Shown one piece after another: positions 25,646-35,087 of a stretch of 64,000 nt of DNA; positions within the stretch are counted from its first letter, which is position 1; each line of letters begins with the position of its first letter. Location: the NCBI GenBank assembly GCA_019411365.1, contig DXQT01000011.1, forward strand, positions 14,746 to 78,745. The letters are read 5' to 3'. Source of the DNA: Roseburia sp. (GTDB lineage: Bacteria; Bacillota_A; Clostridia; Lachnospirales; Lachnospiraceae). Both the position numbers and the translations under genes were made by a program. The notes beneath the pieces were generated by a model. That model searched no databases. It had not been told where the DNA came from and saw only the letters and a program-made list of their open reading frames with translations.

Positions 25646-27515
25646 GTTTGTTCGCAAAAGTGCGGTATACATCATAATAGATATTTTCGCGGTTTGGTCC
25701 GATTAAAGAGGCAAGCTCTTTCTGAAGATCCGGATGATCCAGGATCAGGTCAATGATATTCGGATTATACTGTGTGCCACGGCCATCCGCCAGTTCCGAA
25801 AGCACGGTATCAAAATCTTTTGCATTGTGATAGTTGCGGCTTAAGTAATCCGTAGCGGCATCCAGACAGTCACAGATGTGCACGAGATCAATGACCGGGC
25901 GGCACGGTGAATGGAGGATGTCAAAGTCATCCGGATAACCGCCTGTGCCGTCATAAGTGCGGTGATGTCCATGTGCGATATCTGCATAACACGCAAAATC
26001 AGGAACAGAGGCGAGATCCTTTGCTCCCGTTTCCGGATGCATGCGGATCAGGTCAAACTCGTAATCCGTCAGCCTGCGGTGCTGCGTGTTGATGATCGGG
26101 ACGATTCCGTTTTTACCGATATCGTGAAGCATCGAACCCTGCACGGCGAAATCAATGATATGCGTGCGGTTTTTCTGAATTTCAGAAACCGTCGAACCAA
26201 GTGCCGGGCAGATCAGAAGCTCTGGCTTATCATCGAAAATATATTTTAAAAGCGCCTCCGCCAGATAGGAAACCATAACGGAGTGTGTCAGTGTTGCCAG
26301 ATGACTAGAAACGATCAGATCAAGGATAAAGTTTGTCTTTTCAACCGGGTGGTGGAACGTATCAAGCACGATTGGATGAAAACATGCCATACGCATACCA
26401 TCATACTGCGAGTATGTGTGCAGACGGTAATGTCTTGTCGACAGAAAATGAATGACCATACTGCGGTAAGTGAGGTTTCTGCGATCTTTTTCTGCCTCGG
26501 AAAGGGTGGTATGGGACAGAAAGTGCATCAGAAGAATTGGAAGATCCACATAAAAGGACAGATAATCCAGTTCTGTTTCATCCGGAATCATTTCTTTTTT
26601 TCGGGTATAATAATCATCTACGACCGAATAAGCTTCGTCCCAGCTTAATGCCTCTTCTTCTGCCATGAGACGATAATATTGAAATACGAGGGCGGGCGGA
26701 CAGTCGTAAATGGAACCCTTGTGCTTAAGGACTTGGGTATAATGCTGCAGTGTCAGTTCAGATAAATGCAGCCGCAGTGAATCCGGAAATTCAATATCAA
26801 AAAGCAGCAGGTCATTTTCGCAGGAGAGAAAATTGTTGATCGTTTTATTTACAATTTTGGGAATGCGCGGATTGACCGTATCGTAACGGCAGAACTTTTC
26901 CTGCTTGCGCAGTTCGATCAGTTCTAAAAAGAACTGATATGCCTCCTCAATCGGCAGATTGTGAAGAAACGGCTCAACACGGATCAGGTTATCATAGGCG
27001 ACAAAAATATAATCGCGGCTTTCCGGTACCTGAAATGTGTCGATCTTATCGCGCAGTGCTACAACTTTTTTGTAATAGTCACTTGAGCGCAGTCCCATCT
27101 TATGATCGCCTGTGCGGGAAAGCTGAAGTGCGGAATAGGCGGCGCAGGTGTAGAGAAAAATAAGACTCTCCACATCTTTATTTGCTTCATAATGAGAAAT
27201 CAGCTCTTTTGCAAAACGAAGCTGCAGGGATGGCTCATTATACTGGCTGTAATAAAGTTTACGGCAATAGCTTAAGACCAGATCATACTGGCTGTTGCTT
27301 AAAGTAGATTTATCTTCTTTTAAGTGCGTGAAAAATGAATGGAATAAAAGATCATCCTCGATACAAAGCTGATATCTTGAACGCCCACAGTTTTTCAGGC
27401 ATCTGATCCATTCTTCTTTTGCAGCCGGAGCATGAATCTGTTCATCCCAGGAAATGCTGGTGATAAAATTATTAAAATAGACATCGAAAAAAAGCTTGAT
27501 ATCACTGTCAGTCAA
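25638..27515 (-). CDS. HD-GYP-like phosphohydrolase with long N-terminal region
   Basis: 625 residues. The C-terminal ~200 residues carry an HD domain: LHDIGKNGI, MHPETGAKDL, HGHHRTYDGTGGYP and DCLDAATDYL. The last motif is a GTGGYP variant of the HD-GYP signature, so a c-di-GMP phosphodiesterase role is plausible but not certain. The first ~400 residues are alpha-helical and unrecognised, with no membrane span. Start is TTG at 27515 with AAAGGAGG upstream, and a consensus-like promoter at 27554. Confidence 0.8.
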   Translation of the reverse strand: MTDSDIKLFFDVYFNNFITSISWDEQIHAPAAKEEWIRCLKNCGRSRYQLCIEDDLLFHSFFTHLKEDKSTLSNSQYDLVLSYCRKLYYSQYNEPSLQLRFAKELISHYEANKDVESLIFLYTCAAYSALQLSRTGDHKMGLRSSDYYKKVVALRDKIDTFQVPESRDYIFVAYDNLIRVEPFLHNLPIEEAYQFFLELIELRKQEKFCRYDTVNPRIPKIVNKTINNFLSCENDLLLFDIEFPDSLRLHLSELTLQHYTQVLKHKGSIYDCPPALVFQYYRLMAEEEALSWDEAYSVVDDYYTRKKEMIPDETELDYLSFYVDLPILLMHFLSHTTLSEAEKDRRNLTYRSMVIHFLSTRHYRLHTYSQYDGMRMACFHPIVLDTFHHPVEKTNFILDLIVSSHLATLTHSVMVSYLAEALLKYIFDDKPELLICPALGSTVSEIQKNRTHIIDFAVQGSMLHDIGKNGIVPIINTQHRRLTDYEFDLIRMHPETGAKDLASVPDFACYADIAHGHHRTYDGTGGYPDDFDILHSPCRPVIDLVHICDCLDAATDYLSRNYHNAKDFDTVLSELADGRGTQYNPNIIDLILDHPDLQKELASLIGPNRENIYYDVYRTFANKQK

Positions 27516-27553
27516 CCTGAGATCCTCCTTTAAATTAAAAATTCCATACGAAA

Positions 27554-27582
27554 ATTATATAACGCGAAATTATCTGTGTAAA
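27554..27582 (-). promoter_or_regulatory. sigma-A promoter of the HD-domain gene
   Basis: On the minus strand: TTTACA (27577-27582), 17-bp spacer, TATAAT (27554-27559), about 40 bp before the TTG start. Confidence 0.7.
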
Positions 27583-27704
27583 TAGATTTTAGGTCCTGGT
27601 ATTATGTATATCTAACAGGATATAAGGTTTGCAGTGTCTTTCAGATTTTTATGGTCAGTAGACTTTTTTGTGTGTTATTATCTGTATAAATGCAGTTTTA
27701 GACG

Positions 27705-27732
27705 TTGCGAAAGTACCATTCTGTGTTATAAT
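27705..27732 (+). promoter_or_regulatory. promoter of the GH13 gene
   Basis: TTGCGA (27705-27710), 16-bp spacer, TATAAT (27727-27732) with an extended TGT before it. The expected start near 27739 lies after the in-frame ATG at 27735, which therefore cannot be the translation start. Confidence 0.7.
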
Positions 27733-27782
27733 AAATGAAGAGTTTTCGTAAATTTTCGCAAAGAAAGGAAAATAGGGATTAC

Positions 27783-29987
27783 ATGAACCAGGAAGAATCA
27801 GTTTATGAGTTAAACCGTATACAGAGATATATTATGCAGATGCGTCCGCTGTTAAAAAAGAATGCACTTTTTTCGGATGGAACGGCAGATTACAGACAGC
27901 CGGTGGAACCGGATGCAGGGGATGAAGTGACTGTCCGTTTCCGTACAGCGCGCGATAATGTCGATATCGTATGGCTGTGTACCGGAGATAAAAAATATAA
28001 AATGAAAAAGACAGAGACCGGGGGAGCCTTTGATTATTATGAGGTAAAATTCACACTCGGAGAGGAGCCGTTTTACTATTATTTTAAAGTGGCAAGCGGT
28101 CTGTTAAATGTATATTATGACCGCTATGGTGTCAGCAAGGAAAAACGTGACGAATACCGTTTCTGCATTATTCCGGGATTTTCAACACCGGAATGGTCAA
28201 AGGGTGCAGTTATGTACCAGATCTTAGTCGACCGTTTTTACAACGGCGATACGTCGAATGATGTGCTGACCGATGAGTACTATTATATCCGTTCTACCAG
28301 CAGAAAGATGGACAGCTGGGATCAGTGCCCGTCTGATTTTTCCGTGGCAGAGTTTTATGGCGGTGACTTAGAGGGTGTCAGACAGAAACTGGATTATCTG
28401 CAGAATCTGGGTGTGGAAGTAATTTATTTTAACCCGTTATTTGTGTCCCCATCCAATCATAAATACGATATCCAGGATTATGATTATATTGACCCGCATT
28501 ATGGAAAAATCGTTGAGGACGGCGGCGGGCTGTTAAAAGACGGTGTGAGTGATAACAGAAAGGCTGAACGCTATATCAACCGTGTGACCAATAAGAAAAA
28601 TCTTGAGGCGAGCAACCGTTTTTTTGCAGAGCTGGTAGAAGAGATCCATGCGTGTGGCATGAAAGTGATCTTAGACGGTGTGTTCAATCACTGTGGATCA
28701 TTTAATAAATGGCTTGACCGCGAGGAAATCTATCAGGTAAGCGGCGATTATGAGGATGGAGCCTTTGTTTCCAAAGACAGTCCGTACCGCAATTTCTTTG
28801 GATTCCAGGATCAGTTTGCATGGCCGTACAATACGACCTACGAGGGCTGGTGGGGACATGATACGCTGCCAAAACTCAACTATGAAGGCTCTGAAAAACT
28901 GTATGATGATATTATGCGTGTTGCAGCAAAATGGGTATCTCCGCCATACAATGCGGACGGCTGGAGACTTGATGTTGCTGCAGATTTAGGACATTCCCCG
29001 GAGATGAACCATAAGTTCTGGAGAGATTTCCGTAAATCAGTGAAAACGGCAAACCCGGATGCAATTATTTTAGCAGAGCATTACGGTGACCCGAAGGAAT
29101 GGCTCCAGAAAGGTGACCAGTGGGATACCGTTATGAACTATGATGCATTCATGGAGCCGCTGACCTGGTTTTTGACCGGTATGGAAAAACACAGCGATGA
29201 GGCAAAACCACAGTTAAAGGGAAGCGTGAAAGATTTTGAAGACTCCATGCGTCATTATATGGCAAGTTTCCAGACATCGCAGCTTTTGTGTGCCATGAAT
29301 GAGCTTTCAAATCATGATCATTCCAGATTCATGACAAGAACTAACGAAAAAGTGGGACGTGCAGCAACACTTGGCACGGCAGCTGCTGAGGAAGGAATTA
29401 AACCGGCGGTGTTTCGTGAGGCAGTGGTTGTCCAGATGACATGGCCGGGTGCACCTACCATTTATTATGGTGATGAGGCAGGGCTCTGCGGATTTACAGA
29501 CCCGGATAACAGACGTACCTATCCATGGGGGAAAGAGGACATTGTCCTGATCGATTTTCATCGTGATATTATCCGCATTCATAAAGAACATGAAGCACTC
29601 CGCACCGGTTCCCTTATGTTTTTAAAAGGAGACGATAATCTCCGAGGAGACGATAATCTCCGAGGAGACGATAATCTCCGAGGAGACGATAATCTCCGAG
29701 GAGACAATAATCTCCGAGGAGATGATAATCTCCTTTGTTACGCGAGATTTAACCGCAGGGAGCAGTTTGTTGTCCTTGTGAATAATAAGGAACAGGAACG
29801 TGATGTGGAACTTGAAGTATGGCAGTGCGGAATACCGAAAAAAGCAGTGTTAGAGCGTGTGATCATTTCAAATGAGACGGGCTATTCACTGATGCCAAAA
29901 CAGTATGAAGTTGCGGATGGAGTACTCAAAATAAGCCTGCAGAAATATTCCGCAGTTATTTTGATGTATGACAGATCAGAAAATTAG
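27783..29987 (+). CDS. GH13 alpha-glycosidase (neopullulanase/maltodextrin type)
   Basis: Cytoplasmic alpha-glucan hydrolase, 734 residues, no signal peptide. An N-terminal beta domain (CBM34/CBM48-like, residues about 30-125) precedes the barrel. The four GH13 regions are present: DGVFNHCG (about 298), GWRLDVAAD (about 394, nucleophile Asp), AEHYGD (about 431, acid/base Glu) and SNHDHSR (about 510). A six-unit RGDDNL repeat at about residues 616-651 lies between barrel and C-terminal beta sandwich. ATG 27783 is chosen from the promoter position; its RBS (AGGAAAATAGGG) is modest. Exact substrate inferred. Confidence 0.9.
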   Translation: MNQEESVYELNRIQRYIMQMRPLLKKNALFSDGTADYRQPVEPDAGDEVTVRFRTARDNVDIVWLCTGDKKYKMKKTETGGAFDYYEVKFTLGEEPFYYYFKVASGLLNVYYDRYGVSKEKRDEYRFCIIPGFSTPEWSKGAVMYQILVDRFYNGDTSNDVLTDEYYYIRSTSRKMDSWDQCPSDFSVAEFYGGDLEGVRQKLDYLQNLGVEVIYFNPLFVSPSNHKYDIQDYDYIDPHYGKIVEDGGGLLKDGVSDNRKAERYINRVTNKKNLEASNRFFAELVEEIHACGMKVILDGVFNHCGSFNKWLDREEIYQVSGDYEDGAFVSKDSPYRNFFGFQDQFAWPYNTTYEGWWGHDTLPKLNYEGSEKLYDDIMRVAAKWVSPPYNADGWRLDVAADLGHSPEMNHKFWRDFRKSVKTANPDAIILAEHYGDPKEWLQKGDQWDTVMNYDAFMEPLTWFLTGMEKHSDEAKPQLKGSVKDFEDSMRHYMASFQTSQLLCAMNELSNHDHSRFMTRTNEKVGRAATLGTAAAEEGIKPAVFREAVVVQMTWPGAPTIYYGDEAGLCGFTDPDNRRTYPWGKEDIVLIDFHRDIIRIHKEHEALRTGSLMFLKGDDNLRGDDNLRGDDNLRGDDNLRGDNNLRGDDNLLCYARFNRREQFVVLVNNKEQERDVELEVWQCGIPKKAVLERVIISNETGYSLMPKQYEVADGVLKISLQKYSAVILMYDRSEN
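29628..29733 (+). repeat. in-frame 18-bp minisatellite in the GH13 gene
   Basis: Six units of 18 bp beginning at 29628, 29646, 29664, 29682, 29700 and 29718. Each holds the palindrome-like GGAGACGATAATCTCC and encodes RGDDNL-type hexapeptides. The first four are identical; units 5 and 6 have one substitution each. 18 bp keeps the frame, so copy-number change would only alter linker length. Confidence 0.95.
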
Positions 29988-30026
29988 TTTTCAGGTTTTA
30001 AGGTATGGCTTTCGGACAAAAAATAC

Positions 30027-30055
30027 TTGCATAATAGAAGCTGCTATGCTATAAT
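30027..30055 (+). promoter_or_regulatory. promoter for the tRNA pair
   Basis: TTGCAT (30027-30032), 17-bp spacer, TATAAT (30050-30055), about 39 bp before tRNA-Tyr. Confidence 0.75.
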
Positions 30056-30093
30056 CTTTTCTTGTCAGAGCGCATTTTGCGTATCTGATAAAT

Positions 30094-30175
30094 GGGCAGA
30101 TTCCCGAGTGGCCAAAGGGGACAGACTGTAAATCTGCTGCAATTTGCTTCGGTGGTTCGAATCCACCTCTGCCCA
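30094..30175 (+). tRNA. tRNA-Tyr (GUA anticodon)
   Basis: 82 nt with acceptor GGGCAGA/TCTGCCC, a long variable arm expected for bacterial tRNA-Tyr, T loop GGTTCGAATCC and anticodon GTA in ACTGTAAATC. CCA is not encoded. Confidence 0.95.
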
Positions 30176-30259
30176 TTGTGTATTGTCCGGTAGGAAGGCA
30201 TTTTTAAGTAGCTCGTGAGTGAAAGCCTTTGAATATAGGAGGCAGTACATATGGAAAAT

Positions 30260-30343
30260 GCCGGCGTGGCGGAACTGGCAGACGCGCAGGACTTAAAATC
30301 CTGTTGTAGAAATACAGTACCGGTTCGATTCCGGTCGCCGGCA
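30260..30343 (+). tRNA. tRNA-Leu (UAA anticodon)
   Basis: 84 nt with acceptor GCCGGCG/CGCCGGC, class II variable arm, T loop GGTTCGATTCC and anticodon TAA in ACTTAAAATC. CCA is not encoded. Probably co-transcribed with tRNA-Tyr. Confidence 0.95.
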
Positions 30344-30366
30344 TTATAGAGATTCTTCTAAAGAGA

Positions 30367-30392
30367 GATCCTGTTAACAGGGTCTTATTTTA
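30367..30392 (+). terminator. terminator after the tRNA pair
   Basis: GATCCTG/CAGGGTC stem (30367-30373 with 30378-30384, one G-U), loop TTAA, then TTATTTT. Confidence 0.7.
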
Positions 30393-30461
30393 ATTCATTA
30401 AAAATTATAATAAGTAATTTTGAAATTTTAATGAAAACAAAATGCATTTCAAATAAAATTG

Positions 30462-30470
30462 TGCTATAAT
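30462..30470 (+). promoter_or_regulatory. extended -10 promoter of the MCP gene
   Basis: TGCTATAAT (hexamer 30465-30470) about 59 bp before the MCP ATG, in a very A/T-rich stretch with no clear -35 and no flagellar sigma-D motif visible. Confidence 0.6.
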
Positions 30471-30528
30471 TCTGAAAAACACTAAGAAGGGGAAACCGTG
30501 TTCAAATTTGATACGGAAGAAAGGTACG

Positions 30529-32217
30529 ATGAAACAGGAAAAAGTAACATTCATTCATTCAATTTCAGCGAAAATTACTTTGCTGGCGGTTTTTATTGTT
30601 GTTGTGTCTCTTGTAGGGAGTGTGATCAATGCCAGTTCAAAATCGAGGAAAGTTGTTGAAAACGTAAATTCAAATTATATTCTGAGTCTTGCAGAGATGG
30701 GAGCACAGACGATCGGGAATATTCCGGCAGATATTGCAACAGATGAAGAATATTCGAAAATCATAAGTGAGATCAACATGACAGGAGTAGAGAGTGCATA
30801 TGCATATCTGGTATCAGAAGATGGTACGATGATCTATCATCCGACCGCAGATAAGATTGGGCAGCCAGTTGAAAACACTGTGGTTAAAGAGGTGGTATCA
30901 CAGCTTGCGTCCGGAACTGTTCCGGAGGATGCTGTTGTTGAATATGAATTTAATGGCGGAATCAAGTATGCCGGATATGCGCTGACACCAGACCATATGA
31001 TCGTGGTTGTAACTGCTGACAAAGATGAGATTGTAAAACCGGTTAATCAGATGATCTGGTTTATGAGTATAACAGCAGGAATTACACTTGTTGTCTGTGT
31101 GATTATTGGATATCTGTTAAGCCGCTTCATCTGTACACCACTGGAACATCTGACAGAGATTATCAAAAATACTGCAGATCTGAATTTCAGTCATAATGCA
31201 AAGAGTGACGATTTATGTAAAAGAACAGACGAAACCGGTTTTATGGCGCGGGAACTCCGTGTTATGAGAAGAAATCTGCGTGAGATGGTTGCAAATATTG
31301 ACACAGCAAGCCAGCAGATTACCGGAAATGTAGATGGATTAAAACAGGTAACTGAGACGGTGGATCACATGTGCTCAGATAACTCCGCAACCAGCCAGCA
31401 GCTTGCAGCGGGTATGCAGGAGACTGCAGCAACGACTGTAAATATCAATGAAAATGTCGGCACCATGAAAGAGGAAGCTGACAGACTTACAGAAATGGCT
31501 GAAAAAGGTGCAGATGTTTCCAATGAGGTTATGGACAGAGCAAAGAATCTGTGTAATAAGACAGTAACTGCAAGTAACCGTACCATGGAAATGTATACGA
31601 ATGTGAAAGAAAAATCCGAAAAGGCGATCGAGGGATCAAAGGCAGTTGAAAAGATCAATGAGCTGACTAACACCATTATGGAAATTTCTTCCCAGACCGG
31701 ACTTTTAGCATTGAATGCAAGTATTGAGGCTGCGAGAGCCGGAGAAGCAGGACGTGGATTTGCAGTTGTTGCAACAGAGATCGGAAGTCTTGCAGACCAG
31801 ACCTCAAAAGCAATCGCAGATATCGGTAATATTGTAAAGGCTGTCAATGAAGCAGTTGGTAATATGACAGAGTGCTTAAGTGAGACAACCGGATTTTTGG
31901 AGACGACCGTACTTGAAGATTATAAAGAATTTGAACAGGTAGGTGCCCAGTATCAGGATGATGCAGATGTATTCAAGTCCAACATGAATCAGGTAAAAGA
32001 TTCTATGCTGCAGCTCTCGGATTTGATCGAGTCGATCGCACAGGCATTAAGCGGTATCAACGATACTGTGGGAGAAGCAGCAGTCGGTGTATCCGATATT
32101 GCGTCAAAGACAAGCGGTATGGTGGAGAAAACAGGTGCTACACATGATATGGTATCTGAGTGTTACTCCTGTGCAGACGAGCTCCGTGAGATCGTTGGCA
32201 AATTTGTTTTAAGATAG
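30529..32217 (+). CDS. methyl-accepting chemotaxis protein
   Basis: Transmembrane chemoreceptor, 562 residues. First span at about residues 12-34, a small extracellular Cache-like sensor (with [14 protein letters not shown]), second span at about 176-200, a HAMP linker, then the signalling domain with the hairpin tip [16 protein letters not shown] near residue 400. It should signal through CheA/CheW to the flagellar motor; none of those genes is in the window. ATG 30529 is preferred over 30508 because AAAGG lies just upstream. Monocistronic, with a strong terminator. Confidence 0.93.
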   Translation: MKQEKVTFIHSISAKITLLAVFIVVVSLVGSVINASSKSRKVVENVNSNYILSLAEMGAQTIGNIPADIATDEEYSKIISEINMTGVESAYAYLVSEDGTMIYHPTADKIGQPVENTVVKEVVSQLASGTVPEDAVVEYEFNGGIKYAGYALTPDHMIVVVTADKDEIVKPVNQMIWFMSITAGITLVVCVIIGYLLSRFICTPLEHLTEIIKNTADLNFSHNAKSDDLCKRTDETGFMARELRVMRRNLREMVANIDTASQQITGNVDGLKQVTETVDHMCSDNSATSQQLAAGMQETAATTVNINENVGTMKEEADRLTEMAEKGADVSNEVMDRAKNLCNKTVTASNRTMEMYTNVKEKSEKAIEGSKAVEKINELTNTIMEISSQTGLLALNASIEAARAGEAGRGFAVVATEIGSLADQTSKAIADIGNIVKAVNEAVGNMTECLSETTGFLETTVLEDYKEFEQVGAQYQDDADVFKSNMNQVKDSMLQLSDLIESIAQALSGINDTVGEAAVGVSDIASKTSGMVEKTGATHDMVSECYSCADELREIVGKFVLR

Positions 32218-32241
32218 GCGAATCCGTTGTCATGAATTATG

Positions 32242-32292
32242 GCCTGTCCTCATAAGATGTGGTAATCACAGATTATGAGGGCAGGCTTTTTT
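32242..32292 (+). terminator. strong terminator after the MCP gene
   Basis: A 14-bp stem (32242-32255 with 32273-32286, one G-U) followed by six T. Confidence 0.9.
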
Positions 32293-32328
32293 GAATTCAT
32301 AGGAAATTATGTCCTATGAATTCAAAAA
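32288..32328. repeat. 17-bp perfect inverted repeat before the Ca2+-ATPase gene
   Basis: TTTTTGAATTCATAGGA (32288-32304) and its exact complement (32312-32328) around AATTATG. It begins in the T run of the previous terminator. It could be a minus-strand terminator, a protective 5' hairpin or an operator. Confidence 0.8.
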
Positions 32329-32375
32329 CCCTCCGTCGGGATATCTGTGTGAAAGTATGCGGTAGGGAGGCTATG

Positions 32376-34997
32376 ATGCAGGAGAAGTCAAAGGAACAGG
32401 GAAATGGGCAGAAGCGGGGATACAACCTGTTGGATAAGGAAGAACAGAAATCGATGCTGTCGTGTTTTGTGGAACAGCTTTGCGATCCGCTTATTTTTAT
32501 TTTGTTTGCGGCTGCGGCAATATCCCTGCTGCTGAGGGAATATGGAGATATGTGCATTATACTTGCAGTAGTACTGTTAAATGCCGTGGTCGGAGTGATC
32601 CAGGAGGGAAAGGCGAAACGGGCGTTAGAGGCGTTGGAAAAAATGACAAGCCCGCATGCCCTGATCCATGATGAGGATGGAATCCGGGAGATTCCTGCTG
32701 CTGATCTGATTCCCGGGGATATTGTCTGTCTTGAGGCAGGGCGGCAGGTGCCGGCAGATATCCGGATCATATCAGCGGTTAATTTAAAAATCGAGGAGTC
32801 GGCGCTGACGGGAGAATCTGTCCCGGTCTCAAAAAATACGACCGATCAGAACGAGGCATATATGACCACAAATGTCACATACGGCCGTGGGGAGGGGATC
32901 GTCACTGCAATCGGGATGGATACGAAAATAGGCGGTATCGCAAAATTGCTTTCCGGGACAAAAACGGAACTGACACCGCTGCAGAAAAGACTTGCGGATC
33001 TTGGGAAAATTCTTGGTACAGTTTCCGTTTTTTTGTGTATCCTGCTGTTTGTGATGGCGGTTTTGCAGAGACGCAATGTCGCAGAAATGCTGATCACCGC
33101 GATATCACTGGCGGTCGCAGCAGTCCCGGAAGGACTGCCGGCGATCGTTACGATGGTACTGGCACTTTCGGTATCACGCATGGTAAAGGTCAATACGATT
33201 GTGAAAAGACTGCCGAGTGTGGAAACCTTAGGCTGTGTGAGTGTGGTATGTTCGGATAAGACGGGAACGCTGACGCAGAACCGTATGACGGTGACGAAAT
33301 GTTATACGGATGGGAAAATCTGTGAGCCAAAGCGGTTAAACCGCAGAAAAGACCGGTATTTTCTGGAGGGATATGCACTTTGTAACGATGCGTCCATCCG
33401 TGGAGAGCGGATCGGCGATCCGACAGAACTTGCGTTGCTCGATATGGCGGCAGGGTTTGAGATACAAAGAGAGCGTTTAGAAGAAAGTTTTCCGAGAACG
33501 CAGGAGATCGCATTTGACTCTGAACGGAAAATGATGACAACTCTGCATCGTGGGGAAAAAGAAAATGTTTCTTATACCAAAGGCTCACCGGATGAAATTT
33601 TAGAGCGCTCTGCATTTCTGCTGGAAGGTGGCGGGCGGATTCCAATGACGCCGGAGAAACGCAGAGAGATCGATCAGGTGATCCATGCGTTTACCGGGGA
33701 GGCACTCCGGGTACTGGCACTTGGAATGAGAAATCCGGCCTCCGGTTTAAAGGAAAACGGGTTAACGTTTATCGGGTTTGTCGGAATGGCAGATCCCATA
33801 CGCCCGGAGGCAGAGGATGCTGTGCAGGAATTTTACCGTGCGGGTGTAAAGACGGTCATGATCACGGGGGATCGGATCGACACGGCGTTTGCGATTGCGA
33901 AAGAACTGCACATTGCGTCGGAAGAAAACGAATGCATTTCCGGGGAGGAATTAATGGAAATGACGGATGAAATGCTCGCGGAGAAGATAAAAAAGGTGCG
34001 TGTATTTGCACATGTCTCACCGGAGCACAAAGTGCGTATCGTGGCGGCATGCAAGAAAAACGGAGAGATTACTGCGATGACGGGAGATGGCGTCAATGAT
34101 GCGCCGTCCCTAAAAGCAGCGGATGTCGGGATCGCCATGGGAAAGGCGGGAACGGATGTGGCAAAAAATGCGGCGGATATCGTGCTGACGGATGATAATT
34201 TTGCAACGATCGCAAAGGCCATCGCGCAGGGAAGATGCATTTATGAAAATATCCGTAAATCCGTGATATTTCTGCTCTCCTCTAATTTTGGGGAGATCAT
34301 AACAATGCTTGTGTCTGTGGCGTGCGGTTTTGCGGCACCGTTAAAATCAAGCCACATTCTCTGGATCAACCTGATCACAGATTCCCTTCCGGCGCTTGCA
34401 CTTGGTGTGGATGAGGAAGAAAATAAAAGCTATATGGACAGACCACCGCGTGGAAAAGATGAGAGCCTGTTTGCGGGCGGTGGATTAAACTGTACCTGCT
34501 TTTATGGAGCGCTGATCGCATTGATCAGTATGGTGGCATTTTTGCAGCTCCCGGTGGGGATTCTGCTCCGGGCGGGAAATCAGATCACACCGGCTGCGAT
34601 AAGGACACTGCTTGTGGACACGGAGCTTTTAAACCGCTGTCAGACCTATGCATTTACAGTGCTTGGAATGTCACAGCTGTTTCATGCGATCGGCATGCGT
34701 GATGTTGAAACGTCATTGTTCCGGATGAATCACCTGGAAAACCGGTTGATGATCGCTGCGTTTGTGATCGGGATGGGACTGCAGCTGCTTGTGACGGAGG
34801 TACCTTATTTTGTCGTTCTGTTTGGAACCTGCAGACTGACACTGCTTGAATGGGTAAAACTGTTAGTGCTTGCATCCATGCCTTTGTTTGCACATGAACT
34901 GTTAGTATTCGGAAGCTGTCTGGGTGAAAAGGAAAATAGGGAAAATAGAAAAGAAGCAACAGGGCAGGCTGTCTCATCCGGCGGGCGCTGGAGCTAA
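32376..34997 (+). CDS. Ca2+-type P-type ATPase (SERCA/PMCA-like)
   Basis: P2-type cation pump, 873 residues, probably exporting Ca2+. Actuator TGES at about residue 145, span 4 AVPEGLPAIV (the Ca-site PEGLP) at about 251, phosphorylation motif DKTGTLT at about 294, and hinge TGDGVNDAPSLKAADVGIAMG at about 569. Ten spans are expected, with the C-terminal six-span block present. Two adjacent ATGs occur at 32373 and 32376; GGAGG ends at 32370, so 32376 has the better spacing. An earlier ATG at 32316 lies in the inverted repeat. Substrate ion is inferred from PEGLP. Confidence 0.9.
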   Translation: MQEKSKEQGNGQKRGYNLLDKEEQKSMLSCFVEQLCDPLIFILFAAAAISLLLREYGDMCIILAVVLLNAVVGVIQEGKAKRALEALEKMTSPHALIHDEDGIREIPAADLIPGDIVCLEAGRQVPADIRIISAVNLKIEESALTGESVPVSKNTTDQNEAYMTTNVTYGRGEGIVTAIGMDTKIGGIAKLLSGTKTELTPLQKRLADLGKILGTVSVFLCILLFVMAVLQRRNVAEMLITAISLAVAAVPEGLPAIVTMVLALSVSRMVKVNTIVKRLPSVETLGCVSVVCSDKTGTLTQNRMTVTKCYTDGKICEPKRLNRRKDRYFLEGYALCNDASIRGERIGDPTELALLDMAAGFEIQRERLEESFPRTQEIAFDSERKMMTTLHRGEKENVSYTKGSPDEILERSAFLLEGGGRIPMTPEKRREIDQVIHAFTGEALRVLALGMRNPASGLKENGLTFIGFVGMADPIRPEAEDAVQEFYRAGVKTVMITGDRIDTAFAIAKELHIASEENECISGEELMEMTDEMLAEKIKKVRVFAHVSPEHKVRIVAACKKNGEITAMTGDGVNDAPSLKAADVGIAMGKAGTDVAKNAADIVLTDDNFATIAKAIAQGRCIYENIRKSVIFLLSSNFGEIITMLVSVACGFAAPLKSSHILWINLITDSLPALALGVDEEENKSYMDRPPRGKDESLFAGGGLNCTCFYGALIALISMVAFLQLPVGILLRAGNQITPAAIRTLLVDTELLNRCQTYAFTVLGMSQLFHAIGMRDVETSLFRMNHLENRLMIAAFVIGMGLQLLVTEVPYFVVLFGTCRLTLLEWVKLLVLASMPLFAHELLVFGSCLGEKENRENRKEATGQAVSSGGRWS

Positions 34998-35005
34998 AAA
35001 AAACA

Positions 35006-35034
35006 TTCATTTTTTGCGGGGGGTGTGATATAAT
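35006..35034 (+). promoter_or_regulatory. promoter of the SseB-like gene
   Basis: TTCATT (35006-35011), 17-bp G-rich spacer, TATAAT (35029-35034), 53 bp before the ATG. Confidence 0.6.
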
Positions 35035-35087
35035 GAGATGTCCGTAAGTTTTGGGCAGGTTTTTGCAGGAAAGGATATTGGAAAATT

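Noticed and set aside
29628..29733. CRISPR-like appearance of the 18-bp units
   Set aside because: The units are contiguous with 2-bp joins, in frame inside a GH13 gene; no spacers or cas genes.
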